Source: Fibrobacteria bacterium
GTDB taxonomy: Bacteria > Fibrobacterota > Fibrobacteria > UBA5070
Assembly (NCBI GenBank): GCA_020633825.1
Contig: JACKCV010000002.1
Location: 310,001-374,000 of the forward strand
Direction: 5' to 3'
Length of the DNA: 64,000 nt
Position 1 is the stretch's first letter, and every line of letters begins with the position of its first letter. Positions 31,732-40,401 of this stretch are shown here, in pieces. The notes beneath the pieces were generated by a model, which was not told the DNA's origin, made no database searches, and saw only the letters and a list, made by a program, of their open reading frames with translations. The translations under genes were made by a program, and so were the position numbers.

Positions 31732-32481
31732 TCAGGCCGTGGCGGCTCGGATGCCCGATCCCGAGAACAGCCCCGCCACACCCTGGAAGGGATCGAGGAC
31801 CTGGACGCCCTTCTCGCGGATGATGTACTCGCGGATCTGCTTGTCGTGGTCGGAGCCACGCATTTTCAGCACCACGATGCCGCGCTTGACCTCGGATTCC
31901 AGTTCGATGTAGCGCAGCAGGACCAGGGCGTCGGCGATGAAGGAAATGCGGTTTTCGCTCTTGTCCCATCCCCCCAGCACGTGGGCGTTCTCCTTGAGAA
32001 GGATGGAGGTGAGGCCCTCCCTCTTCAGGGCGTGGACGAGATCCGTTTCGATGCGGCGCAAGGTGGCGGCGTCGTCGGTGAGACGTTCAAAATGGCTCAC
32101 GGAATCGACGAGGATGCGGCGAGCCCCCATCTCCTCGACGAGGGAGCTCACGTGCCCGTCGAGGTCCTGCAATCCTTCCAGGAAGGTGATGGGATCGGAG
32201 AATTGGATCTTGAGCAGGCCCTTGGCCTCGAATTCCCGAAGATTCCACCCGAGTTGCTCGGCGTTTTCGTAGTACTGCTCCGGGAATTCCTCGAACGTGA
32301 TGGCCAAGCCGGGTTCACCGCGCTGGCATCCCTCCACGAGGAACTGCAGACCGAGAGTGGTCTTCCCCGTTCCGGGAGATCCTTCGAGGATGGTGCAGTA
32401 GCCCTCGACCAGGCCTCCCTGGAGCATGGTATCCAATCCGGTGCAGCCGGTGGCGATTCGAAGGTCGGAGGATTCGCTCAT
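31732..32481 (-). CDS. Single-domain KaiC/RadA-like ATPase
   Basis: 249 residues from ATG 32481 (AGGAG 7 bases upstream). A RecA-fold KaiC domain: ATGCTGLDTMLQGGLVEG, Walker A EGSPGTGKTT (34-41), FEEFPEQYYENAEQLGWNL and the Walker B-like RRILVDSVSHF. Only one KaiC domain is present, unlike the double-domain clock protein, so a clock role is unlikely. Such proteins often regulate signal transduction or act near receivers. It starts 20 bases after holA and probably shares the greA-holA transcript. Confidence 0.9.
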   Translation of the reverse strand: MSESSDLRIATGCTGLDTMLQGGLVEGYCTILEGSPGTGKTTLGLQFLVEGCQRGEPGLAITFEEFPEQYYENAEQLGWNLREFEAKGLLKIQFSDPITFLEGLQDLDGHVSSLVEEMGARRILVDSVSHFERLTDDAATLRRIETDLVHALKREGLTSILLKENAHVLGGWDKSENRISFIADALVLLRYIELESEVKRGIVVLKMRGSDHDKQIREYIIREKGVQVLDPFQGVAGLFSGSGIRAATA

Positions 32482-32501
32482 GGAGGTCTCCTGAAGTTTG
32501 G

Positions 32502-33497
32502 TCATCTGCAGATCTGGTGGAATTCTAGTTCCAGCAGCCATTCATTCTGGAATCGTCCCCGTTTGTCGCCGGCTTCGATGCGGCACAGGGCTTGGATGTC
32601 CCGCAGCCAGCGCTGGGCCGACCGGCATTGCGCCGCCGCTTCGAATCCCCGCATGCGGAAGACGTATTCGTTGATGCCGATCTCGCGTGCTGCTTCCGCT
32701 CCCCGGGAGCCGCGGTCCATCGCCCGGCGGAGTCGGTAGAGCTGCATGAATTCCGTCCAGGCGAACTGCGCCAGGAGGAATGCCGGCATGGATTCGCGCA
32801 GACGGGTCAGGGACTTGACCATCTGGGAGGGGCGGCGACCGGACAAGGCCGAAAGAAAATCCTGGAGGCTGGCCGGTCGGCGGTCCCCGACGAGCTCCTC
32901 CACCAACGCCGCGGTGATGCGGCCACCTTTGTCGAGACGTCCGTCGAGCTTCTCGAGTTCGCGGTCGAGGTCGGGCAGGCACTCTCCGACCTTGCGGTAA
33001 TCCGTGGTTCCTGCGCGCTCGAGAAGCGCGGCCACGGCGTCCCTTTCGATCTGACGTCCCCATCTGGAGCGGGCTCTGGCTTCCAGCCAGCGGCCGAGAT
33101 CCTGCAGCTTGGGAGCCGGACAGGCGATGTCCCGACCCTTGCTCTTGATCAGCTTCATCAAGGCTTTGCCGGCCTTGCTGACCTGGTTGGGTCCCTTGTC
33201 CCCGACCAGGAAGATCGAGATGCCGCTCTCGAGGGCCCCTTCGGCGGTGTCGAGCAGGACTTCGTTGATGGCCGAACTGCACTCCTCGATCCCCTGGATC
33301 ACGACCACACCGGTTTCGCAGAACAACGAAGGAGTCAGTGCGGTGACCAACTGGCGCCCATCGACCTCGTGTCCTTGGAAGAGGGTCCTGCCCAGCTGTG
33401 GATCCACGTCGGGCAACGCCTTGCGCAGCTCGTCCTCGAGAGCGGCCTCGCGTTCCGGGGCGTTCTCACCGTGGATGAGGACGAGCGCACCGGACAT
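32502..33497 (-). CDS. holA: DNA polymerase III delta subunit
   Basis: 331 residues. Clamp-loader subunit that opens the beta sliding clamp. The family pattern is visible: LVLIHGENAPEREAALEDEL, GRTLFQGHEVDGRQLVTAL, GVVVIQGIEE, the middle LGRWLEARARSRWGRQIERD, and the helical C-terminal collar domain (SLQDFLSALSGRRPSQMVKS). Sequence identity within HolA is always low; length and order fit well. It starts 2 bases after greA. Confidence 0.9.
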   Translation of the reverse strand: MSGALVLIHGENAPEREAALEDELRKALPDVDPQLGRTLFQGHEVDGRQLVTALTPSLFCETGVVVIQGIEECSSAINEVLLDTAEGALESGISIFLVGDKGPNQVSKAGKALMKLIKSKGRDIACPAPKLQDLGRWLEARARSRWGRQIERDAVAALLERAGTTDYRKVGECLPDLDRELEKLDGRLDKGGRITAALVEELVGDRRPASLQDFLSALSGRRPSQMVKSLTRLRESMPAFLLAQFAWTEFMQLYRLRRAMDRGSRGAEAAREIGINEYVFRMRGFEAAAQCRSAQRWLRDIQALCRIEAGDKRGRFQNEWLLELEFHQICR

Positions 33498-33499
33498 GC

Positions 33500-33967
33500 T
33501 CAGCGGAAATCGCGAACGGTCAGGTTCTTGGTACCCCGGGGCGTGGCGAATTCGACGGTTTCGCCCTTGCGCTTCCCGACCAACGCCTTGCCGATGGGGC
33601 TGTGGATGGAGATCCGGTTGCGCAGGATGTCGACGTCTTCCGGTCCGACGAGTTGGTATTCGACCTCCTTGCCGGTGGCCCCGTCCAGAGCGGTGACGAT
33701 GGCGCCGAAGATGATGGTCTCGGAGGCCGAAGCATCGACCTCGATGATGTGGGCGCGGGCGATCTTGTCCTCGAGTTCGGCGATCTTGTCTTCGATCTTG
33801 CCTTGCTTCTCCTTGGCCGCATCGTATTCGGCGTTTTCGGAGAGGTCGCCTTGCGCACGCGCTTCCTGGATCGCGAGGATGATGCTGGGGCGCTCCACGG
33901 TTTTGAGATGGTGGAGGTCCGCCACGAGCTTATCGTAGCCTTCGCGGGTGATCGGTATGTTCGACAT
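33500..33967 (-). CDS. greA: Transcription elongation factor GreA
   Basis: 155 residues from ATG 33967. Rescues backtracked RNA polymerase by stimulating transcript cleavage. The N-terminal coiled coil has the tip acidic residues in GDLSENAEYDAAKEKQ; the C-terminal FKBP-like domain contains LVGPEDVDI, ISIHSPIGKALVGK and GETVEF. A longer reading frame to 34003 is unlikely. TACATT (33975-33980 minus) starts 13 bases before the ATG, so the leader would be only about one base. First gene of greA-holA-kaiC. Confidence 0.97.
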   Translation of the reverse strand: MSNIPITREGYDKLVADLHHLKTVERPSIILAIQEARAQGDLSENAEYDAAKEKQGKIEDKIAELEDKIARAHIIEVDASASETIIFGAIVTALDGATGKEVEYQLVGPEDVDILRNRISIHSPIGKALVGKRKGETVEFATPRGTKNLTVRDFR

Positions 33968-34052
33968 CCTTGGGAATGTACCCCATCCCGGTTGGCCTCG
34001 CAAGGTCGGGATCCACGGAGATCGTCCCCGGTATGGCTTTCAGGGGAAACGC

Positions 34053-34058
34053 TATCTT
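34053..34058 (+). promoter_or_regulatory. Putative -10 element close to start codon
   Basis: TATCTT at 34053-34058 begins 18 bases before ATG 34071. No clear -35 and no ribosome-binding site between it and the ATG. Confidence 0.4.
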
Positions 34059-34070
34059 TGGCTTCTACTG

Positions 34071-36191
34071 ATGCCCAACAATTCCCACACCGATCCCGGT
34101 CCATCACGCCCCGTCGCCTTCTTCGATTTCGACGATACCTTGGTCCACGCCGACTCCATGCTGCACTGGCAGCGGTGGTACGCGCGTCGGCGCAAGTTGT
34201 GGCTCGCCGGGCCCTGGATCTGGGGTGCCATGGTGATGCGTGCCATGGGCAAACCTCCGGTTTGGATGAAGCGCGCCTACATGGCCACGGTCAATCGGGA
34301 ATCCCGCGATTCGCTGGAGAGCCTGGTCCGCCAGTTCAGCCGGGAAATGTTGTCCCAGTGCGGGTTCGCGGAAATGTTGGAGCGGGTGTGGTTCCACCAC
34401 TTGCTCGGGCACGAGATCGTGGTGGTCACCGCCTCCCCCCGGTTCTACCTGGTCCATCTCGACGACATGCTCCCTCCGCATCGTCTGATCGCCACCGATC
34501 TGCGGTTCGACGGACGACATTTCTGGAACATGCCCGTGATCGAAGGGCGCAACATCAAAGGTCCCGAGAAGTTGGTCGCCCTCGCCGAAGCGGGCTACCA
34601 ACTTCCTCGCGAGGGAACCTTCGCCTATTCCGACCACCATTCCGACGAGCCCCTCCTCGATGCGGTCGAATTCGCCTTCGCGGTGCGGCCCGATCCCGAT
34701 CTGGAAACCTTGGCACGTCGTCGAGGCTGGTCCATCCTGCAACCGGTCGAACCCTGGGGAGCGAAGAAGTACCGTCTGGCCAAGGCTCTCTGGTTGGCCT
34801 TCGGCCCCCTGGGGCCTCGCTGGCCTCATCTCGGGCTCCCTCAAGGGGCATTGCGTCGCTTCTATTGGCGTCGCCTGAAGAACGAATTGAACGAAACCTG
34901 GGCTGCGGCCGCCGCCTCCGACCATGTCGCCTTCGGGGTGCATTGCGGTCGGTTGGAACGAGTCGCCACGCGCCTCAAGGGTGCGGCCCCCCGGATCGCC
35001 CGGGGGCTGGTGCAGAAACCCCTGGTCAACCTCGGACACCCCTCGCAGCCTGGGATGGATCGTCTGTGGGGAACCGGGCAAAGTCTCGGACTTCCCCCTT
35101 TCGCCTTGGACGCCTTGCAACGGATGGTGTACCAGGCCCCGGAATGCGAGCAAGGGCGTCTGGTGCCCGCGCCTGTGGGCTCCGACGGCCTGTTCCAGAC
35201 CTACCGGGTGGAACGCCCGACCGGCTCCGACCGCATCCTGAAATTGCTCCTCCCCGGTTCCTCCGAGGCGGTGGAGCTCGATCTCGGGCCTGCCGGGCAA
35301 TGCGACCCCAAGGCGGTTCCCGCGCTGAAACGCGCCTGGGAAGGGTTGATGAGCGAGATGAAACACGGGTTGCAGCTGGAGCTCGACCTGCCTCGCGAAT
35401 TGGCCATCGGGGATCGGTTGCGACGCCTCTTTCCTGAAGGAGCCCAGGGGATCTGGATCCCGCAGGCAACCCGAGTTGCTTCGGACGGGTTCGAGGGAAT
35501 CGTGCTGGAAGCCGCCGATGGGTTCACCTTGGCGGCTTTCGTAGCCTACCTCCGGGAAACCCGCCGCCTGCGCGACCCCAAGGCCGACCCGACCTCCGAC
35601 TACCGCGCCTTCGCCGCGTTGGTCGGGGCCGCGGGCTACCTGCCCAAAGGCCGCGAGCTGGGGGTGCGGTTGTGGCTTCTCCTGTCGCGTGCCTGGAACG
35701 AAGAGTCGTTGTGGCTCACCCTCTCCGGAACGGAGGACGTGCGCGTCCATCCCGATACCGGAAAGGGATGGCGTCTTTCGGTTTCCGATTTCGCGGGGGT
35801 CGCCGAGTTTCCCGCCTGGTGCGCCCACGCCTTGCGCGACTGGGATCATGTGTGCCCGGAGGGCTCGGAAGACCTCGTGGAACTGTGCGTGGCGATGGGC
35901 TGGCAGGAACACCAGTTGCAAGCCTGGAAGGGCAAGCACCGCGAACTGGTCGAGGTGGTCTGGCATCCCTTGCTTCGCGGCAACGACACCACGGGCTTCG
36001 CCTTCGAGGATTGGCGCCTCGACGGACGGCTCGCCGCCTTGATGGGGCCCGGGCACAAGAACGAATCCTGGCCGATCCCGGATCCTTGCCGAAGAGTCTT
36101 CCGCACCCTGTGGTGGCTGCGAAGGAGCCTCGCGGGAGTGGGGGGGAATCCCGACGACCCGTCGCCATCGGGGATCCGTCTGCGTCCCTGA
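34071..36191 (+). CDS. HAD-family hydrolase fused to degenerate ABC1/UbiB-like kinase domain
   Basis: 706 residues. N-terminal HAD subfamily IB phosphatase: FFDFDDTLVHADS (nucleophile Asp motif), VVVTASPRFYL (motif II), and FAYSDHHSDEPLLD (motif IV). After a ~130-residue basic linker comes a region resembling atypical ABC1/UbiB kinases: QTYRVERPTGSDRILKLLLPG (Lys strand), LQLELDLPRELAIGDRLRRL, IWIPQATRV and FEGIVLEAADGFTL. Further on DVRVHPD and SVSDFAGVAEF stand where UbiB has its HPGN and DFG motifs. The kinase-like module looks inactive. Divergent from greA. This fusion is not one I know; function unknown. Confidence 0.75.
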   Translation: MPNNSHTDPGPSRPVAFFDFDDTLVHADSMLHWQRWYARRRKLWLAGPWIWGAMVMRAMGKPPVWMKRAYMATVNRESRDSLESLVRQFSREMLSQCGFAEMLERVWFHHLLGHEIVVVTASPRFYLVHLDDMLPPHRLIATDLRFDGRHFWNMPVIEGRNIKGPEKLVALAEAGYQLPREGTFAYSDHHSDEPLLDAVEFAFAVRPDPDLETLARRRGWSILQPVEPWGAKKYRLAKALWLAFGPLGPRWPHLGLPQGALRRFYWRRLKNELNETWAAAAASDHVAFGVHCGRLERVATRLKGAAPRIARGLVQKPLVNLGHPSQPGMDRLWGTGQSLGLPPFALDALQRMVYQAPECEQGRLVPAPVGSDGLFQTYRVERPTGSDRILKLLLPGSSEAVELDLGPAGQCDPKAVPALKRAWEGLMSEMKHGLQLELDLPRELAIGDRLRRLFPEGAQGIWIPQATRVASDGFEGIVLEAADGFTLAAFVAYLRETRRLRDPKADPTSDYRAFAALVGAAGYLPKGRELGVRLWLLLSRAWNEESLWLTLSGTEDVRVHPDTGKGWRLSVSDFAGVAEFPAWCAHALRDWDHVCPEGSEDLVELCVAMGWQEHQLQAWKGKHRELVEVVWHPLLRGNDTTGFAFEDWRLDGRLAALMGPGHKNESWPIPDPCRRVFRTLWWLRRSLAGVGGNPDDPSPSGIRLRP

Positions 36192-36239
36192 GGATGGAAC
36201 GGCGGCCTCCTCCCATCGCCTCCGGCGAACGGGGGGGCG

Positions 36240-36878
36240 TCAGGAGAAGAGGTCGGTTTGCGAGCGGTTCCCGTGGAACACGCCATCGACGAACTGGCCT
36301 TCGTCGAGGTACTTCCGGGCGACTTGGCAGAATTCGTCCACCAGGACGAAATGCCGGTGGCGTTCGCACAGCCGCATCCCCGCGTCGAAGATGTGCTCGA
36401 AGTAGCGGTTCCCCAGCTTGATCTCGCGGGTGGCGACGATCACCAGATCCATGGCGTCCGCGGCGGCCACGACATCGCCTTCGCGATCGCGCTTGGCGTC
36501 CCGGGCGTCGGCGGCGTACCGTCGGGCCATGTCCTCGGGCAGCTCGTGGAAGGCTTCGTTCTCGAGCACCGTTTCGACGATCTCCTCCAGCAGGGCTCCC
36601 AGTCGTCCCCCTTGGTAGCGGTGCTTGATGGGGTGGGGGATGTCGGAGACGATGGTCTCCTCGAAGTCGTGCCACAAGGCCTTGCGGAGGATCCTCTCCA
36701 TCGACAGGGCGGGGTCGTTTTGGCGGTCGGCGATCATCATCGAGAGGACGGCGACATCGTAGGAGTGGTTGGCGACGCTGTCCTGGTGGGCGGAGGGCAG
36801 GGTCCCGAACCGACGGATGGCGCTCATGTTGCGCAGGCGTTCGAAGAATCCGGGGAGTCCTTCGGGGGACCAGGTCAT
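36240..36878 (-). CDS. HD-domain phosphohydrolase, YfbR (5'-deoxynucleotidase) type
   Basis: 212 residues. HD fold with metal ligands in ANHSYDVAVLSMMI, LWHDFEETIVSDIPHPIKH and the later AADAMDLVIVATRE. The order and spacing match YfbR-like dNMP phosphohydrolases, which remove phosphate from 5'-deoxynucleotides. Length fits (E. coli YfbR about 200). It follows the membrane protein gene by 22 bases, suggesting cotranscription. Substrate inferred from family only. Confidence 0.87.
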   Translation of the reverse strand: MTWSPEGLPGFFERLRNMSAIRRFGTLPSAHQDSVANHSYDVAVLSMMIADRQNDPALSMERILRKALWHDFEETIVSDIPHPIKHRYQGGRLGALLEEIVETVLENEAFHELPEDMARRYAADARDAKRDREGDVVAAADAMDLVIVATREIKLGNRYFEHIFDAGMRLCERHRHFVLVDEFCQVARKYLDEGQFVDGVFHGNRSQTDLFS

Positions 36879-36900
36879 GGCATGCTTTCGGGGAGGCCGC

Positions 36901-38421
36901 TCACTTGAGCAGGGAGGAGGTGCGGGCGGTGCCCGTGCTGGGGAGGGGGAGGCGGATCCTCAAGCGGAGGCCGCCGTCGATCCTGGCCTCGCTGGAAAGG
37001 TGCCCCTTCGCCTTGGCCAGGGCCGCTCCGGCCAGGGAAAGCTCCTTGTCCATTCCCTGGCGTTCCTTGTTCTTGATCATCGCGGGGTCGAAGAGGGTCC
37101 GGATCAGTTCCTCGTCGAGATCGGGGCCGTTGTCCTCGATGACGACTTCCATGTTGACGGGTCCTCTTCCGGTGGCGACCAGGACCGTTCCCCGCAAACC
37201 GGCGCGGGACATCGGCAGTCGGACCAGTTGCCGGAAGGTGGATTCGATCTCCTTCTCCTCGATGTCGATCGGAGGGATGGAGGAGCTGAACCGGCAGACC
37301 ACGCGAGGTCCGCGAGGATACTCCTTCTCGACGGCCGCGATGGCGGACTTGAGGATGCGGTGGATGTCCCCCTTGGTCGCACCGGGGGAGGCAGGCAGGG
37401 GGGCGCGGTATTGCACGCCTCGGGCGGTGGCTTCCGGGGTGGCGGCGGGGCGGCGGAACAGGATCGTCAAGCCAGTGAGCAGGCCCAGCAGCACCAACCC
37501 GCCCGAGGTCCAGGGGATCCAGGGTGGGATCAAGGGAGGGGCCAGGAGCACGACGGAATCCCGCGCGCAACGCATGTTGGTGTCGCAGGCCAGCAAAAAC
37601 AGACGCCCCGGAGTGGGACCGGGAGCCAGCCGATCTTCGAAGGACAGGACGCCGGTCGGCCGATCGGGAAGATCAAGCATCCGCAGGGCACCGGAATCTC
37701 CGCGAATCTCGACGTGATGGAGACCGCAGGACGAGAAGATTCGCGCTCTCACGACCAGGAGGCTGTCGCGCACCACGAGAGGATGTCGTGGATCGGGGGT
37801 GAGGAAACGAGCGGTGGGGGATGCCTCCGAGCAGCCGAGACGACCCGTGGAGGAGTCGTGCGGAGACAGGATGCGCGTGGGCGAATCGATGGCGCTGGTC
37901 GGGGGAGGGGGCGAGGCGACCTTCGGGCTGTCCGGTGCCGGTGCCGGAGGAACGGGTGGAGGAGGGGGGGGCGGGGGAGCGAGGTCGGGTGCGGGCTCCG
38001 CGGGCGCCTCGACGGGTGGGGCCACCACGGGAAGTGCCAGCAGACTGTCCATGGAGGGGAGGGGCTGGTCCGGATGGCGCTGGGTGTAGCGGGCGAGTTC
38101 GAGCCGCAACTGCGTCGAATCTCGTCTCATGCCCAATTGACGCATCCTGGCCAGGGATTTCCGGCCTTGCCGATGGGACTCCTCGAGAATGGCCTCGAGT
38201 CTGTCGAGACGCGACATGGCATCCGCGACGTTGGAGTCGGAGGCCATGCGCTGACGGATCTCGCCCCGCAATTCCCTCACCAGGGAATCCCGGACTCGAC
38301 CATTGAAGGCGCGATCTTCCGTCTTGATGACTTGCAGGCGCGCGTCCAACTCCTGGTCCGTCGCCAGGGCCGACACCGCCGCCGAGAGCGCTAGAACAGC
38401 GCAGAGGATCCGCAGGACCAT
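36901..38421 (-). CDS. Secreted/membrane protein with C-terminal GHKL ATPase-like domain
   Basis: 506 residues from ATG 38421; no ribosome-binding site is seen and a GTG further upstream is possible. Signal peptide (RILCAVLALSAAVSALA), coiled-coil region (~20-120), a Pro-rich linker with a run of nine Pro (~165-200), a beta-rich extracytoplasmic domain (~200-355), a membrane helix (WTSGGLVLLGLLTGLTILF) and a cytoplasmic domain. That domain resembles a histidine-kinase ATPase (IEDNGPDLDEELIRTLFDP, DKELSLAGAALAKAKGHL). The HisKA His and a clear G-box are missing, so kinase activity is doubtful. It may be a sensor whose ATPase-like domain binds a partner. Confidence 0.6.
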   Translation of the reverse strand: MVLRILCAVLALSAAVSALATDQELDARLQVIKTEDRAFNGRVRDSLVRELRGEIRQRMASDSNVADAMSRLDRLEAILEESHRQGRKSLARMRQLGMRRDSTQLRLELARYTQRHPDQPLPSMDSLLALPVVAPPVEAPAEPAPDLAPPPPPPPPVPPAPAPDSPKVASPPPPTSAIDSPTRILSPHDSSTGRLGCSEASPTARFLTPDPRHPLVVRDSLLVVRARIFSSCGLHHVEIRGDSGALRMLDLPDRPTGVLSFEDRLAPGPTPGRLFLLACDTNMRCARDSVVLLAPPLIPPWIPWTSGGLVLLGLLTGLTILFRRPAATPEATARGVQYRAPLPASPGATKGDIHRILKSAIAAVEKEYPRGPRVVCRFSSSIPPIDIEEKEIESTFRQLVRLPMSRAGLRGTVLVATGRGPVNMEVVIEDNGPDLDEELIRTLFDPAMIKNKERQGMDKELSLAGAALAKAKGHLSSEARIDGGLRLRIRLPLPSTGTARTSSLLK

Positions 38422-38505
38422 CTGAGGAAATATGGATACAACTTCCACTCCGGAGTTGATCGGGTTGCGCTCCCGACGAGGTTGAAAAAAAAGGCGGGAG
38501 GAGGG

Positions 38506-38534
38506 TTGACGAGGAATCGGGCTCGCTCTACATT
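38506..38534 (+). promoter_or_regulatory. Sigma-70-type promoter of tRNA-Lys
   Basis: TTGACG (38506-38511), 17-base spacer, TACATT (38529-38534). Expected start near 38541, about 60 bases before the tRNA. This is the most canonical promoter in the window. Confidence 0.75.
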
Positions 38535-38601
38535 TCTTTACCTCGATGTGAGACAAGTCAATCTTCGATTCGACGGTTGGGGCTGGCTTCATCGAAATCA
38601 C

Positions 38602-38674
38602 GGGCAATTAGCTCAGTTGGTAGAGCAGGTGACTCTTAATCACCGGGTCGCAGGTTCGAGCCCTGCATTGCCCA
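38602..38674 (+). tRNA. tRNA-Lys, anticodon CTT
   Basis: 73 bases. The acceptor arm GGGCAAT (38602-38608) pairs with ATTGCCC (38667-38673), discriminator A at 38674. The D arm has GCTC-AGTTGGTA-GAGC; the anticodon loop CTCTTAA gives CTT, reading AAG; the T arm has GCAGG-TTCGAGC-CCTGC. No CCA is encoded, so it must be added after transcription. A promoter lies upstream and a strong terminator immediately downstream, so it is a single-gene transcript. Confidence 0.97.
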
Positions 38675-38685
38675 CTTCCGTTCAG

Positions 38686-38726
38686 CGAAGGCCTTTCCGG
38701 AGATCCGGGAAGGCCTTCGTGTTTCT
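38686..38726 (+). terminator. Rho-independent terminator after tRNA-Lys
   Basis: CGAAGGCCTTTCCGGA (38686-38701) pairs with TCCGGGAAGGCCTTCG (38704-38719), 16 pairs with one G-U wobble, followed by TGTTTCT. It also separates the convergent gene ending at 38817. Confidence 0.85.
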
Positions 38727-38816
38727 TGGACCTTCCGATCCGGGAGATTCCCATGGCCAGATCGGAGGAGTCCCGCCGAGGGACTCCGCACGAGGCCACA
38801 CCTGCGAGCGATCCCT

Positions 38817-39242
38817 TCATGTCGGTGCGGAGGATCCCTGGGAGTCGAAGGAATTGACGGGTTCGATTCCACTGCATGCCCAACCTTCGGCATCCTTGTG
38901 CCAATCCGGGTGTTCGACATCGAGGAAGCGAATTCCCGAGGAGGTGTCGGTCATGCTTCCGAGCCGACGGATCTGGGAGGCGAGAAGGGCGTTGTTCAGG
39001 CAGAAGGCGGAGCGGACCATTCCGCGTTGGACCAGGAGTTTCAAGGCGGAAATCATGTGGTCGCGCAAGTCCGGGTGCAAGGGGCCCATGGCGCTGAGAT
39101 CGAAGAGCACGCCGAAAAAGCCTTTCGCTTCCTGGAGATGGGTCATGCGCAGTTCATCGAAGAATCTGGCCAGGTCCGCTTTGCGCACCGGGGGTGTCAT
39201 CGTCACGACGATTCCCCAGGACCGAGTCGAGATGTGCACCAT
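38817..39242 (-). CDS. Small STAS/SpoIIAA-like protein of unknown function
   Basis: 141 residues from ATG 39242. The N-terminal strand (STRSWGIVVTMTPPV), helix, FFGVLFDLSAMGPLHPDLR and helix-strand order look like the SpoIIAA-like STAS fold, with the turn Ser in DLSAMG. The last ~25 residues after the conserved-looking WHKDAEGWA are probably disordered. TAAGGT (39290-39295 minus) is a possible -10. No neighbour on the same strand close enough to define an operon. The family assignment is tentative. Confidence 0.55.
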   Translation of the reverse strand: MVHISTRSWGIVVTMTPPVRKADLARFFDELRMTHLQEAKGFFGVLFDLSAMGPLHPDLRDHMISALKLLVQRGMVRSAFCLNNALLASQIRRLGSMTDTSSGIRFLDVEHPDWHKDAEGWACSGIEPVNSFDSQGSSAPT

Positions 39243-39462
39243 GATTCCGGCTCTTGAGAAGGGTGGAGGTGGTTCGGAAGATTGCCTTCACCTTACCATG
39301 CGGAGCGCTCCGAGGCAATGAGGAGGCGGGATTCCTTCCCCAGGAATCCGTGTTTCCACAGCAAAGGACTACGCGAGGGAGGGGGGGGAAGGTGCTTCCG
39401 CTCCCGAGCCTCGGAAAGTCGGCAGGCCTTCTCGGGAGAGGGCAGGCTGGCTTATTTGGAGG

Positions 39463-40401
39463 TCAGGGGATGTCGGTGGTGAAGACCGACCAGATGTCCG
39501 CACCCTGGGAGTCGGAGGCGGCTCCGGAGGGCGAGACTCCCAACCCCGGACACATGTGGACGGAAAGCACGCGTGGCAAGGGGGGGAGGATGGTCTCCAG
39601 ACAGGAGGACGTCCTGGACCAGGTCGAATCCAGACGGATCCGTGCCGGGACTTTCCTTCCCAAGGAGGTCGCCTTGGTGCTTCCTTCCAGGAGATAGGTC
39701 GTTTTGCCGCGAAGCGGCGGGAAATCGAATTCGCCGGAGCCGCTCGAGGTCAACGCCCCACGAAAGGACAAGGTCGGACGGCCCAGGGTGTCGGATCCGA
39801 TCGACCACAGCCGGGCCTCCTGGACCAGGATCTTCGCGCTTCCGTTGTCCGAGAGCACCTGGAGGGACTGGGGAGGAGCCCCGGCGAGACGGACCAGGGT
39901 GACTTGGTCGGGGGCGCTCGCCCCGGAAAGGCCGGAGGGCGACTCGGAGGTCTTCATGCTCCCGCAAGGAGTCGTGAAATGGATCTCGCCGTCTTGGGGA
40001 ATGGTCTCGATGCATTGGGAATCGAGGGCCAGGGTTCTTCCCGAGGAGACCGACACCGAGATGCTGTCGTCGGGTTCGAAGCGTGTCCAGCCTTCGAGGA
40101 GGTAAACCCCGGGGGAGTTGGGAAGCACCAGGACGCCACCGGAGTCGCGAAGCACGCCCCGGGACAGGAAGCGGGTGTCGGGGGCTCCCGTTCCCGGGTC
40201 GACATCCTCGACGCTCCAGAGTCTCCAGGCCTTGGCGTTCACCGAGCCGTAGATGCGCACCTGGACCGGAAGTTCGGTCCCTCCTCCCGATTGCGGGTCC
40301 GCGCACCCGGTGGGCAGCAGAAGTCCCAGCCCCGCCACCAGCAGACAACGGGCTCGACGCGAGAGCGCGCGGTGATCGCGGCGTGGGAGGGCATCAGGCA
40401 T
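39463..40401 (-). CDS. Lipoprotein paired with TIGR02147 regulator
   Basis: 312 residues. A basic N-terminus and a signal peptide ending in lipobox-like LLLPTGC (Cys ~33) are followed by a beta-rich extracytoplasmic region of no known family. That region holds two similar-looking ~110-residue halves, each with a GVYLLEGWT / TTYLLEGST strand, a CIET--PQ/CLETILP segment and an Arg-Leu-Trp-Ser motif (WRLWSVEDVD, ARLWSIGSD), suggesting an internal duplication. It overlaps the regulator stop by 8 bases and is therefore coexpressed. Confidence 0.75.
   Translation of the reverse strand: MPDALPRRDHRALSRRARCLLVAGLGLLLPTGCADPQSGGGTELPVQVRIYGSVNAKAWRLWSVEDVDPGTGAPDTRFLSRGVLRDSGGVLVLPNSPGVYLLEGWTRFEPDDSISVSVSSGRTLALDSQCIETIPQDGEIHFTTPCGSMKTSESPSGLSGASAPDQVTLVRLAGAPPQSLQVLSDNGSAKILVQEARLWSIGSDTLGRPTLSFRGALTSSGSGEFDFPPLRGKTTYLLEGSTKATSLGRKVPARIRLDSTWSRTSSCLETILPPLPRVLSVHMCPGLGVSPSGAASDSQGADIWSVFTTDIP

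Noticed and set aside
31732..32481. KaiC-like gene considered as evidence for a circadian clock
   Set aside because: Only one KaiC domain and no KaiA or KaiB nearby.
38482..39321. Plus-strand frame running through the tRNA and opposite the STAS-like gene
   Set aside because: It crosses a tRNA and a strong terminator and has no protein features.
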